From: a virus
Virus record (IMG/VR): IMGVR_UViG_3300000151_000005
Span: 1-31,469 of that record
DNA length: 31,469 nt
Direction: 5' to 3' (one strand)
In this document: one piece after another, positions 1 through 8,207 of the stretch
How the letters are laid out: every line of letters starts with the position of its first letter
Position numbering within the stretch: position 1 is the first letter of the stretch
The notes under the pieces: generated by a model
Database searches by the model: none
What the model saw: only the letters and a program-made list of their open reading frames with translations
Told to the model about the DNA's origin: nothing
Position numbers and translations under genes: made by a program

Positions 1-129
1 GATACAGGGAACACAGAGTTTGCTTTCTCTGGATGGGTGACATCTATCAGTAAGAGTATACCATTGGATGATAAAATCACAATGAGTGTAACAATTAAGA
101 TTGACGGACAGATTACAGAAACATCATAA
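1..129 (+). CDS. Major tail (tube) protein, C-terminal fragment
   Basis: An open frame enters from the window edge and ends at TAA 127-129, giving 42 residues that finish in KIDGQITETS. The segment (SGWVTSISKSIPLDDKIT, then an MSVTIKIDGQI strand) resembles the last beta-strands of lambda gpV / TP901-type tail tube subunits, which assemble into the hollow tail. Position supports this: the tube gene normally sits just before the tail chaperone pair and the tape measure, as here. The call rests mostly on synteny because most of the gene lies outside the window. Confidence 0.65.
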   Translation, partial: DTGNTEFAFSGWVTSISKSIPLDDKITMSVTIKIDGQITETS

Positions 130-162
130 TAATTTTTTGACCTTAACCATAGGAGTTTTAAA

Positions 163-510
163 ATGGGATTTTTAACAAAAGAACAAATAATGCAAGCACA
201 AGATTTAAAGACTGAAACAGTCCACGTTGAAGAGTGGGGTGGTGACGTACAGGTAAGAACTATCACAGCTAAAGAGAGAGATGAATTTGAGAAGCAGTTG
301 ATAAGTGGTGATCAAGCAGACCTTGAAAACATAAGAGCTAAATTCGTAGCAGCTACAGTAGTTGACGAAAAAGGAAAGCTTATGTTTAATAAAATGGATT
401 TGATTGATCTAGGAAAGAAATCAGCTTCTGCAATGGATAAATTATTCGAAGCAGGACAAAGACTTGCAGGACTTAAAAAAGAAGAAGTTGAAGAGCTAGT
501 AAAAAACTAA
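163..510 (+). CDS. Tail assembly chaperone (gpG-like)
   Basis: This 115-residue protein lies between the tail tube and tape measure genes, where lambda-type phages encode gpG. It is small, charged and helical in composition, with a short hydrophobic N-terminus (MGFLTKEQIM), a central RTITAKERDEFEKQ segment and an acidic lysine-rich C-terminus (KKEEVEELVKN). Chaperones of this class bind the tape measure during tail assembly and are absent from the virion. The start ATG follows AGGAG at about 150-154. The gene ends in the slippery sequence A AAA AAC TAA, so a fraction of ribosomes should continue in the -1 frame into the next gene. Family assignment is by context and features rather than a strong motif. 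Confidence 0.8.
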   Translation: MGFLTKEQIMQAQDLKTETVHVEEWGGDVQVRTITAKERDEFEKQLISGDQADLENIRAKFVAATVVDEKGKLMFNKMDLIDLGKKSASAMDKLFEAGQRLAGLKKEEVEELVKN

Positions 511-553
511 AGAAGCCAAGCAACCTTATTAAATTCAGACTTTGTTTGGCTTT
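501..553 (+). promoter_or_regulatory. -1 programmed ribosomal frameshift signal (slippery heptamer plus hairpin)
   Basis: The heptamer A AAA AAC occupies 501-507 with AAA and AAC as zero-frame codons, followed at once by TAA (508-510). After a 5-nt spacer, AAGCCAAGCAA (513-523) pairs with TTGTTTGGCTT (542-552) to make an 11-bp stem (one G-U) with an 18-nt loop; 512-553 can add a G-U pair. Slippery site, spacer and stem match the canonical arrangement of -1 frameshift sites in G/T tail chaperone genes. Confidence 0.88.
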
Positions 554-836
554 AGGATTCCCACATCCAGATTATTTAATGGAGGGTCTGACTTCGAAAC
601 AACTTAGTGATTGGGAAATTTACTACGCAGTAGAACCATTTGGTGAGGAAGCTGAGTGGAGTAGAATTGGTAGGTATTGTAGCTTACTGATCAACTTGAA
701 ATTAAAAGAAGGAAAAGAACAGTTTACACCATTTGATTTTATGCCTGAATTATATGAGGGCAAGAGAAGTAGAATGAAACAAACATCCGAAGACCATGTT
801 GGCATGATGAGGTCAATGATAAAAAAGGAAGAATAA
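507..836 (+). CDS. gpT-like extension of the tail chaperone, reached by -1 frameshift (G-T fusion)
   Basis: The frame is open from 507 (first codon CTA after slippage) to TAA 834-836 and contributes about 109 residues, giving a fusion of about 224 residues with the upstream gpG-like protein. The only independent start is a TTG at 546, buried in the stimulatory hairpin and without a ribosome site, so translation by frameshift is much more likely. The segment contains LTSKQLSDWEIYYAVEPF and ends MMRSMIKKEE, typical of the T domain that links the chaperone to the tail tube protein. The extra residues between slip site and TTG (LKKPSNLIKFRLC) are encoded without a stop, as the model requires. Confidence 0.85.
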   Translation, partial: LKKPSNLIKFRLCLALGFPHPDYLMEGLTSKQLSDWEIYYAVEPFGEEAEWSRIGRYCSLLINLKLKEGKEQFTPFDFMPELYEGKRSRMKQTSEDHVGMMRSMIKKEE

Positions 837-839
837 CAT

Positions 840-3038
840 ATGGCTAATATAGGAACATTAACAGTTGTAATTGATGGGCAAACTTTTAAACTTGAAAAAG
901 CAGTTAAAAAGGCTCAAGGACAGGTGCAGGGATTTACCAAAAAGAGTACGTCTGGTTTCAAAACTATGAAGCAGTCTATTCTTTCGGCTAGGTCTGCAGT
1001 AATTGCCTTTGGTGCGGTAAGTGCTCTTTTAGTAGGAAAAATATTTGGTTCTGCTGTAAAAGAAGCAGGTAATTTTGAAGAGTCACTAGGAAAAATCAAT
1101 TCACTTATGGAGAACTCAAATTTAGTATTTGGGGAATTCAGAAGTGGTGTCATAGATTTATCTAAGGAGTTCGGGAGATCAAAAATAGATTTAGCTACTG
1201 GTTTGAAAGATATCATTGATGCCACAATTCCTGCATCAGAAGCTATGGATGTTTTAAGAGCTTCTGCTAAATTAGCAGTCGGAGGTTTTACTGACGTAAC
1301 TACTGCAACATCTGCCACCATCTCAACTTTCCAACTTTACAGGAATGAGTTAAAGGATGCTACAGAGGCAACTGATTTCCTATTCGCCACACAAAAACGT
1401 GGTAGATTGACTTTAGAGGATTTAGCGAAAAACATTGGCACGGTAATTGGTGTGGCCAAATCAGCAGGTGTTTCATTGCAAGACTTGGGACAAGGTTTCG
1501 CAATGATTAGCAGGGTAGCGAAAAGTGCTCCTAAGACTGCTGTGCAATTTGCTGCATTGATAAAAACATTTACACAGACACAGTCAATAGACTCACAAAG
1601 ATTAGCCTTTGAAAAATTCGGTGTTACCTTAAATTCAACAGCTATAAAAAATGGTAAGCTTATAGAATCCATTTTAAAATTTAAGGATGCCAGTGCAGAA
1701 GAATTAAGTATCATTTTCAAAAATGTTCGTGCATTGAGGGCAGCAACAGCTATTCTGAACCAAAAAGCTAAAGCACAAGAAGATGCTGCTGAAATTGCGG
1801 GTAAAGCAGGAATTACTGACAGAGTAACTATGGAGGCTCAAAAACTCTTCAATGAACAGATGAAAGTTTTTGTTGAGCATATGAATGACTTGAAACTGGC
1901 ATTTGGTGGAGAGTTGCTTTCATCCTTAACCCTATTTGCTAAGATCTTTATATCATTAAAAAATTCAGGTGTGCTCAACGTATTATTCCTCCCTGGGTTC
2001 AGAATAGCTATTGCTGGCTTGGATGCTTTCATCAAGGAAATGGAGAAAGCAAAAAAAATCAGAGAGGGTATGAGAGAATTAGAGAAACAAAGTGAGATTT
2101 TCATATCTTCTGGCGGTAATATGAATGATCTCAGAGGTGGTCTTAGCAGAGAAGATATTCCTAAAGGTGGCACAGGTTCCTCTGCAGCAGAGAACTTAAA
2201 ATCTGACCTAGTATCTTTTGGTGCAGAAATAAAAAGATTTAAATCTGACTATGATAAGGTTACAAAAAGTTCTACAGATTTTGCAATTGTGCAGTTTCAG
2301 AGAGAGGCACAAGAGTTTGAAATATTGGTTCGTAAGAAACTGATCAGCCAAAAAGATTTTGATGAGTTCAGAACAAAGGGCTTGCAGCAAATCCGATTAA
2401 AGAACGATCAGACTTTTCAAACTATGGCATCAGCAGCTAAGAATTTTGGCGATGATTTCACTGACACTATGACTGATATGGTTATGGGTGCAGAAGTCAC
2501 CTTTGGAAATATCTTAGAATCATTCTCTAGAATGATCATACAAATGGCTATTAAAACACAGTTTGTACAGCCTATTTTGGGAGGTTTGTTTGGTGCAGCA
2601 GGAGGTGGTTCAGGAGGAGGATTAATAGGTGATATCTTTTCTAAATTTGGCAATAGTTCTCCCGATGCAGGTCTTCCATCAGTACCAAATAGTCTGCCTT
2701 CAAATTTCAAACTAAATAATGCAGGGCTAGGCATACAAGCAGCAGAGGGCGGTGTAGCTACGAAACCTACATTCGGAACTTTTGGTGAGGCAGGAGCAGA
2801 AGCATTAATACCACTCGATAGGTTCAAAGATTTCCAAGGTGGTTCTAACGTGACAGTGAATGTTATAGGAGCACCAGAAGGAACTAAGACAGAAGAGAAA
2901 GATGATGGGGCAGGTGGAAAGAGTGTTAACGTAATTCTTGATGAAATGACTGCACAGAACATAAGACCGGGAACGAAGACTTTCAGTAAATTAACAAATA
3001 CATTCGCAGGAATGAATACTAAACTAACAGGGAGATAA
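840..3038 (+). CDS. Tail tape measure protein
   Basis: At 732 residues this is the second longest virion gene and lies directly after the chaperone pair, the classic tape measure position. The N-terminal third has a hydrophobic helix (SAVIAFGAVSALLVGKIFG, about residues 52-70) and the PhageMin_Tail/TP901-type core (FEESLGKINSL, then about 110-280 rich in small residues with ATSATISTFQLYRNEL and KSAPKTAVQFAALIKTF). The C-terminus carries the common GGVATKPTFGTFGEAGAEALIPL motif (about 637-660) seen in lambda H-type proteins. The protein sets tail length and is ejected ahead of DNA; at about 0.15 nm per residue the tail would be near 110 nm (inference). AAGGAAG precedes the start. Confidence 0.93.
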   Translation: MANIGTLTVVIDGQTFKLEKAVKKAQGQVQGFTKKSTSGFKTMKQSILSARSAVIAFGAVSALLVGKIFGSAVKEAGNFEESLGKINSLMENSNLVFGEFRSGVIDLSKEFGRSKIDLATGLKDIIDATIPASEAMDVLRASAKLAVGGFTDVTTATSATISTFQLYRNELKDATEATDFLFATQKRGRLTLEDLAKNIGTVIGVAKSAGVSLQDLGQGFAMISRVAKSAPKTAVQFAALIKTFTQTQSIDSQRLAFEKFGVTLNSTAIKNGKLIESILKFKDASAEELSIIFKNVRALRAATAILNQKAKAQEDAAEIAGKAGITDRVTMEAQKLFNEQMKVFVEHMNDLKLAFGGELLSSLTLFAKIFISLKNSGVLNVLFLPGFRIAIAGLDAFIKEMEKAKKIREGMRELEKQSEIFISSGGNMNDLRGGLSREDIPKGGTGSSAAENLKSDLVSFGAEIKRFKSDYDKVTKSSTDFAIVQFQREAQEFEILVRKKLISQKDFDEFRTKGLQQIRLKNDQTFQTMASAAKNFGDDFTDTMTDMVMGAEVTFGNILESFSRMIIQMAIKTQFVQPILGGLFGAAGGGSGGGLIGDIFSKFGNSSPDAGLPSVPNSLPSNFKLNNAGLGIQAAEGGVATKPTFGTFGEAGAEALIPLDRFKDFQGGSNVTVNVIGAPEGTKTEEKDDGAGGKSVNVILDEMTAQNIRPGTKTFSKLTNTFAGMNTKLTGR

Positions 3039-3041
3039 CAT

Positions 3042-3413
3042 ATGGCAGCGTGGCCTGTATCACTACCACAACAAGGATTCATGGACATAACTGATTCTAG
3101 ACAGAACGCATTAGCGAGGTCATCTATGGATCAGGGAGCACCAAAGGTGCGTAAAAAGTTTACGGCTGCAGTAAGGAACCTGAGTATTAAGATGATACTT
3201 AATGGGACACAGAGAGCTACCTTTGACACTTTCTACATCACTACTACAGCAGAAGGTTCGGCTACATTTACATGGACTGATCCAGTGGATGACTCAGCTA
3301 TCACATGTAGGTTTAAAACACCTCCATCATGGAGTCTGTTGGCTAATTGTGATGGCTCTACTACGGCTACAAGAATATGGGAGTCTAAATTAGAATTGGA
3401 GATACTACCATAA
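3042..3413 (+). CDS. Minor tail / tail-tip protein (gpM-like position)
   Basis: This 123-residue protein begins 3 nt after the tape measure stop. It starts WPVSLPQQGFMDITDSRQN and contains KVRKKFTAAVRNLSIKMIL, TFDTFYITTTAEGSATFTW and RIWESKLELEILP. Small proteins with a WP.SLP opening, a KVRRRFT-like segment and F-W beta strands are common in tail-tip clusters of siphoviruses, in the slot of lambda gpM. It probably forms part of the distal tail ring. No catalytic motif is visible. The position is solid; the exact structural role is inferred. Confidence 0.6.
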   Translation: MAAWPVSLPQQGFMDITDSRQNALARSSMDQGAPKVRKKFTAAVRNLSIKMILNGTQRATFDTFYITTTAEGSATFTWTDPVDDSAITCRFKTPPSWSLLANCDGSTTATRIWESKLELEILP

Positions 3414-3414
3414 A

Positions 3415-3879
3415 ATGGCTATTACAGACACTACAAAACAACAAGCATTTTTAAGAGAGACATCAGATGTATTCTTAATATTGTTAACTGTATCTCACGC
3501 TGACATATCTGATATAAATCTGGTTAATAACAATGAGAATATTACTAGCAATAGTGTTGTCTTTACAGCAATGCCATTTACTATAACTTTACCTGATAGC
3601 AAGGAGAATGCTCCACCGAGGTCTACTGTGACTATTGATAATGTTTCTAGAGAAATTTCTACACATATTAGAAATATAACTACACCTCCAACAATAACTA
3701 TTTCTGTAATAAGAGCAGCAGCACCAGACACGTTAGAAATAACATTTGCTCCTCTAACATTAAGAAATGTACATTGGGACTTCACCACTTTAAGTGGAGA
3801 GTTAGTTGGTGAGAACATGGAAGCAGAACCTTATCCTGCAGGTCAGATGTCACCTGCATTTTTTCCTTCAATATTTTAA
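3415..3879 (+). CDS. DUF1833-like distal tail protein (gpL position)
   Basis: The 154-residue product begins one base after the previous stop. Features resembling the DUF1833 phage family are an N-terminal FLRETSDVFLILLTVSHADI segment, a central beta-rich region (FTAMPFTITLPDSKENAPP, then TVTIDNVSREISTHIRN) and a C-terminus ending AEPYPAGQMSPAFFPSIF. These proteins lie between the gpM-like and NlpC/P60 genes in many siphovirus tail tips and correspond in place to lambda gpL. It is predicted to be a structural tail-tip component. No zinc or iron cluster cysteines like those of lambda gpL are present. Confidence 0.65.
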   Translation: MAITDTTKQQAFLRETSDVFLILLTVSHADISDINLVNNNENITSNSVVFTAMPFTITLPDSKENAPPRSTVTIDNVSREISTHIRNITTPPTITISVIRAAAPDTLEITFAPLTLRNVHWDFTTLSGELVGENMEAEPYPAGQMSPAFFPSIF

Positions 3880-3882
3880 ACT

Positions 3883-4281
3883 ATGAACATAGAAGAATTT
3901 GCAAAAAAAGCTGTGAGTGTGTCATTCAAACCACATGGAAGAGATTGGAGTGGGTGGGACTGTTATGGACTTTTGTATCAAGGATACAAAGAAGTAAAGA
4001 ATGTGGAATTGATTAAGTATGATAAAATAGCGTACAGTGTGAAAGACAGAATCTTACTGCAAAGATTATTTGCAGAAGGAATAGAAAAGTATTGGAAAGA
4101 AGTAGATGACATTCAACCTTTAGATGGCATTATGTATTACGCAGCAGGTAGGACATGCCATGTAGGACTTGCAGTAACAGATAAAATGATGCTTCATACA
4201 GAGCATGGTACAGGTACAACTTATGAAAGAATTAAAAATTTTAGAAGAATAGAGGGAATTTATCGTTATGTCGGAGAATAA
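3883..4281 (+). CDS. NlpC/P60-type peptidoglycan peptidase of the tail tip (gpK-like)
   Basis: This 132-residue protein carries the NlpC/P60 catalytic pattern: Cys in GWDCYGLL (about residue 27), His in CHVGLAV (about 93) and a further polar His in MLHTEHGTGTTYE (about 104). The domain makes up the entire protein; the Mov34-like half of lambda gpK is absent. The enzyme would cleave peptide cross-links in the cell wall during tail penetration. It ends inside the first codons of the gpJ-like gene (14-nt overlap), which implies translational coupling. Confidence 0.85.
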   Translation: MNIEEFAKKAVSVSFKPHGRDWSGWDCYGLLYQGYKEVKNVELIKYDKIAYSVKDRILLQRLFAEGIEKYWKEVDDIQPLDGIMYYAAGRTCHVGLAVTDKMMLHTEHGTGTTYERIKNFRRIEGIYRYVGE

Positions 4282-7200
4282 TTTAATGCTTCCAGAAGAA
4301 GCAGAAAATAAACTAAGAATCATAGCAGTACCGCATCCCTTTAAAGCAGCAGGTATAGACAAGATAGTGAATGAGGGAATGTCTATTTCAGAAATAACTG
4401 AAATGGTGCAACCTGATCCTTTCTTGAGAAGATGTGCACATGTATGTATAAATGATGAATACATAAACGATTGGGATATAGTCCCAGAAAAGAACAGTGT
4501 TGTAGTTATTAGAACCATACCTATGGGCGGTGGAGGTGGAGGAGGCGGTGGAAGCAGTAGTAAAAGCCCCATCAAAGTTATAGCACAAGTAGCTGTGTTT
4601 GTTGTTGCAGCAGCATTGGCTGCTCCTAGTGGTGGTAGTTCTCTTTCACTTGTAGGTGCATTCGGTTGGTCAGGTACTTATATATCTTCATCTTTAATAT
4701 TCGCTGCTGTTTCTGGAGTAGGTATGTTGGCTATAAATGCCTTATCTCCTCCTCCTAGTGTTTCTTCTCCTAGTCTGGGATCACTTTCTAGTACAGACTC
4801 TTTCAGAGAAAGTCCTACATTATTTATAGAGGGAGCGAGTAATACTTTAAGACCTTTCGCACCAATACCAATGGTGTTAGGAAAGCATAAAAATGTGCCT
4901 CCTTTAGGTGCTCAAACATATACAGAGATAGTAGGAAATGACCAATACCTCAAGATGATGGTGATATGGGGATACGGCAGATTAGATATATCAAATATCA
5001 AAATAGGTCATACACTTATAACAGAATTTGATGATGTGACAATAGAAACAAATGAAGGAGTGTCAGGAGATAGTGCTCATACAATCTACCCAGATACAGT
5101 GTCACAAGATGATTTCACAATCACTTTGACAGCTACAGATAGTTGGACTACGAGAACCACTCAAGATAATTGTGATGAGATCAGTGTGGATTTAGTATGG
5201 GCTTCTGGTTTAGCTCAATACACTGGAGAAGGAGCAAAAATACCTATTACTGTAACACATGCGATAGAGTATAGCGTTTCAGGAGCTAACTCATGGAGTG
5301 CTCCAACCTACACAGCCAAAACAGTTTCTAGTTCAGCTATATCAGGTTCTAACATAACTTTGACTAATAACAAACTCCAAGCTGTGAGGCATGGTTTTAG
5401 ATGGTCTACGGGTACTAGAGGAAAATATGATGTAAGAGTAAGAAGAACATCTGTAGATTTACTAACAGATGATAAAGTATTTGATGTAGCTACTTGGACA
5501 ACTTTGAGATCAATAACTAACGAAGACCCAATAAACTTTTCACACCCTCTAGCTACTACAGCTATTTCTATTAGAGCGACAGATCAGTTGAATGGAGTCA
5601 TAAGTAATCTTAGTGCCACTACACAATCTTACGCTCCAGAATTTGGAGGGTCATCTTGGGCTGATGCATTAACCAGTAATCCTGCTTCCCTGTTTAGACA
5701 TGTTCTAGAAGGAGTAGGTAATGATAGTGCTGTAGCTGAAAGCAGAATTGACTTAGATAGTGTAGAAGAATTCTGGTCTCACTGTGATACTAACAGTTTT
5801 GAGTTCAATATGGTACGAGATTTCCAAGCTAGTGTATTTGATACATTGACAACTATTGTTTCTGCAGGTAGAGGCTCAGTTACACAGATAGATGGCAAGT
5901 GGGGAGTTGCTATTGATAAGGCTAAAACTGTACCTACACAGCATTTCACTCCAGTAAACTCTTGGGGATTTGAAGCAGAGAAACTTTTTCCCGATGCTCC
6001 TCACGCATTAAGAATGAGGTTTGCTAATAGAGATAAAGAATGGTTGTCAGATGAACGAATAGTTTATGATGATGGCTACACTTCTGCAAATGCTACAGTG
6101 TTTGAACAGATGGATGCTATAGGCATAACTAATACTGATCATGTATGGAAGAATGGTAGGTTCGCATTAGCACAAATAAGATTGAGACCTGAAAGATGGT
6201 CTTTAAGCACAGACTTTGAATGGATTACAGCTAAGAAGGGTGACATGGTTTTGGTTACTCATGATGTTCTAGTAGTGGGAATAGCTTCTGGTAGAATTAA
6301 GACTATTGTATCAAATAGTGCAGGAGACATGACAGGATTTACCTGTGATGAAATACTTACTATGGAGTTAGGGAATGCTTATGGTGTGTCTATAAGAACT
6401 GTATCTGACCAAGAGATAGTAAAGACAGTTGTTCTTGATGTAGGTGATCAAACAAGTGTTACTTTTGATAGTGTTATAGCAGCAGCTAGTGCACCTATAG
6501 TGGGAGACATGTTTAGTTTTGGAATCTCAGGTTCAGAGACAATTGAAGGACTTTTACTTTCAGCAGAGCCACAGAATGAATTAGCAGCTAGATTAAATAT
6601 AGTACCTAATTCAGCAGCAGTTTATACAGCAGACACAAGTACTATACCTGATTTTGATTCAAAGATAGTCGTTCCTAGTCCTTTACCTGATGTAACTATT
6701 TTATCAACTAGAACTGATGAGAGTATATTAGAAATAGGAGTAGGTAATACTTTACTTTCTAGATTGGGAGTCAGTTTTGTCCCAATAGCTAATGTGTTTG
6801 ATGCTTCAATTAATGCTCAAATCAGAGTAACAAGTAGTTCTGGAGAGTGGGCTGATGCCACTATAATCTCCCAATCAGCTTCTGAGATTATATTAGGAGA
6901 TGTATTAGAGGGAGAGACCTATGATGTAAGACTTCAAGCCACAAGTCCTAACTTTATTGTAAATGGAAATTGGTCTTATGCAAATGGTGTCCTTATTATT
7001 GGACAGACATCTGCACCATCAGCTTTAGCTAACTTAACTATATCAGCTTTTGGAGGCTCTGCTTTACTTAGATGGAGTACTCCTACAGATTTAGATGTAC
7101 TTTTTGGTGGAACGGTTCAATTCAGGCATTCAGATGAACTAGATGAAGCGAATGCTTCTTGGTCTGAATCAGTTTCTATAGGTACAACAGCAAAGGGGTC

Positions 7201-7846
7201 AGATTTAATAGCACAGTTACCCCTAAAACCCGGAACTTACTTAGCAAAAGTATTTGATAAGGGAGGGAGATCAAGTGATGTAGCTAAAGTAGATACTAAG
7301 CAAGCTACAATTCAAGCATTCTCTTCTGCAGCATCTGATGTAGTGGAGGAAACAGCTTTCTCAGGAATTCATACAAATACTGCTGCCCCTGATGGAATAC
7401 TTAAACTTTCAGCAGCAGGTTTAATGGATACTTGGACAGATGTAGATACAATAGCAGATTGGGATAGTGAAGGAGGAATGGAGACTTCAGGAACATACGA
7501 CTTTGCTGCAGGGTTTGATTTAACTACTGTTAAGGCTGTAAGGCTAACTACTGATTTGACTGTAGTAATTACTGGTCTGATTGATCTAATGGATTCATGG
7601 GCAGGTAATGTGGATGATAGAGAAGATTGGGATGGTGATGGAGGTGCTCCTGCAACAGCACAAGTACAGGTAAGGCAGACAGATGATGATCCTGCTACGT
7701 CAGCAGCATCGTGGACAGCATGGAATGATTTAGATAGTGCAGAATTTAATGCGAGAGGTTTCGATTTCAGATGCCAATTGACAACCACAGATACATCATT
7801 TAATATTTTAGTAAGTAAATTACAAGTTATAGCGGAGGAATTATAA
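4268..7846 (+). CDS. gpJ-like central tail-tip/host-interaction protein with gpI-like N-terminus
   Basis: The largest gene (1192 residues). Residues 1-85 resemble the gpI-type/ubiquitin-fold domain (GMSISEITEMV, CINDEYINDWDIVPEKNSVVVIRTIPM) and lead into nine consecutive glycines, then hydrophobic stretches at about 105-160 (VIAQVAVFVVAAALAAPSGG; LIFAAVSGVGMLAINAL) as in lambda gpI. Next comes the gpJ core (LRPFAPIPMVLGKHKNVPP; YLKMMVIWGYGRLDISNIKIG). A fibronectin III-like domain lies near 915-1010. The C-terminal 180 residues hold two related WD-rich segments (MDTWTDVDTIADWDSEGG and MDSWAGNVDDREDWDGDGG). In lambda, gpI and gpJ are separate; here they appear fused. It likely closes the tail tube and contacts the receptor or fibres. 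Confidence 0.85.
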   Translation: MSENNLMLPEEAENKLRIIAVPHPFKAAGIDKIVNEGMSISEITEMVQPDPFLRRCAHVCINDEYINDWDIVPEKNSVVVIRTIPMGGGGGGGGGSSSKSPIKVIAQVAVFVVAAALAAPSGGSSLSLVGAFGWSGTYISSSLIFAAVSGVGMLAINALSPPPSVSSPSLGSLSSTDSFRESPTLFIEGASNTLRPFAPIPMVLGKHKNVPPLGAQTYTEIVGNDQYLKMMVIWGYGRLDISNIKIGHTLITEFDDVTIETNEGVSGDSAHTIYPDTVSQDDFTITLTATDSWTTRTTQDNCDEISVDLVWASGLAQYTGEGAKIPITVTHAIEYSVSGANSWSAPTYTAKTVSSSAISGSNITLTNNKLQAVRHGFRWSTGTRGKYDVRVRRTSVDLLTDDKVFDVATWTTLRSITNEDPINFSHPLATTAISIRATDQLNGVISNLSATTQSYAPEFGGSSWADALTSNPASLFRHVLEGVGNDSAVAESRIDLDSVEEFWSHCDTNSFEFNMVRDFQASVFDTLTTIVSAGRGSVTQIDGKWGVAIDKAKTVPTQHFTPVNSWGFEAEKLFPDAPHALRMRFANRDKEWLSDERIVYDDGYTSANATVFEQMDAIGITNTDHVWKNGRFALAQIRLRPERWSLSTDFEWITAKKGDMVLVTHDVLVVGIASGRIKTIVSNSAGDMTGFTCDEILTMELGNAYGVSIRTVSDQEIVKTVVLDVGDQTSVTFDSVIAAASAPIVGDMFSFGISGSETIEGLLLSAEPQNELAARLNIVPNSAAVYTADTSTIPDFDSKIVVPSPLPDVTILSTRTDESILEIGVGNTLLSRLGVSFVPIANVFDASINAQIRVTSSSGEWADATIISQSASEIILGDVLEGETYDVRLQATSPNFIVNGNWSYANGVLIIGQTSAPSALANLTISAFGGSALLRWSTPTDLDVLFGGTVQFRHSDELDEANASWSESVSIGTTAKGSDLIAQLPLKPGTYLAKVFDKGGRSSDVAKVDTKQATIQAFSSAASDVVEETAFSGIHTNTAAPDGILKLSAAGLMDTWTDVDTIADWDSEGGMETSGTYDFAAGFDLTTVKAVRLTTDLTVVITGLIDLMDSWAGNVDDREDWDGDGGAPATAQVQVRQTDDDPATSAASWTAWNDLDSAEFNARGFDFRCQLTTTDTSFNILVSKLQVIAEEL

Positions 7847-7847
7847 G

Positions 7848-8207
7848 ATGCCTAAAGTGGCGGTGTTTGAATTAATAGGGAAACAGAAATCCTTAATAGG
7901 ATACAAGGACAAAGAAGAAGTTGAGGATGATGATGTAGTTGTTCCAGATAATTGTGATCTAGTTGCAGATGGCAGGTATTGGTATAACGAGGAAACGAAA
8001 CAATTTGTCCCATTTGGGCATGGTTTTGCAAAACCAAAGAAACCACAAGTGACAAAGGAGAGGGTATGGTACCTATTTATGAAAGCTGTTATAGATAGTG
8101 AAGTAGTAGAAATCATGCCTAGTGAATGCTCACAGTGGTTGACATGGTATGAGGAAAATTTAAAAATTAGAGAAGAGGAAGAATTATTATTTAGGAGGAG
8201 TAGATAA
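7848..8207 (+). CDS. Hypothetical protein downstream of the gpJ-like gene
   Basis: A 119-residue protein that I do not recognise. It begins one base after the gpJ-like stop and its TAA overlaps the next ATG by one base (TAATG at 8205-8209). It contains an acidic patch (KDKEEVEDDDVVVPDN), an aromatic segment (DGRYWYNEETKQFVPFGHGF) and a charged C-terminus (LKIREEEELLFRRSR). The tight coupling to the fibre genes suggests a fibre accessory or chaperone role, which is inference from position only. Confidence 0.6.
   Translation: MPKVAVFELIGKQKSLIGYKDKEEVEDDDVVVPDNCDLVADGRYWYNEETKQFVPFGHGFAKPKKPQVTKERVWYLFMKAVIDSEVVEIMPSECSQWLTWYEENLKIREEEELLFRRSR

Noticed and set aside
2417-3088. 223-codon minus-strand open frame under the tape measure gene
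   Set aside because: It is antisense to a confident gene, has a serine/proline-rich composition typical of shadow frames and no ribosome site.
4525-4555. Low-complexity GGN run as a possible phase-variable repeat
   Set aside because: It is not a uniform tract and encodes the poly-glycine linker normal for this tail protein family.
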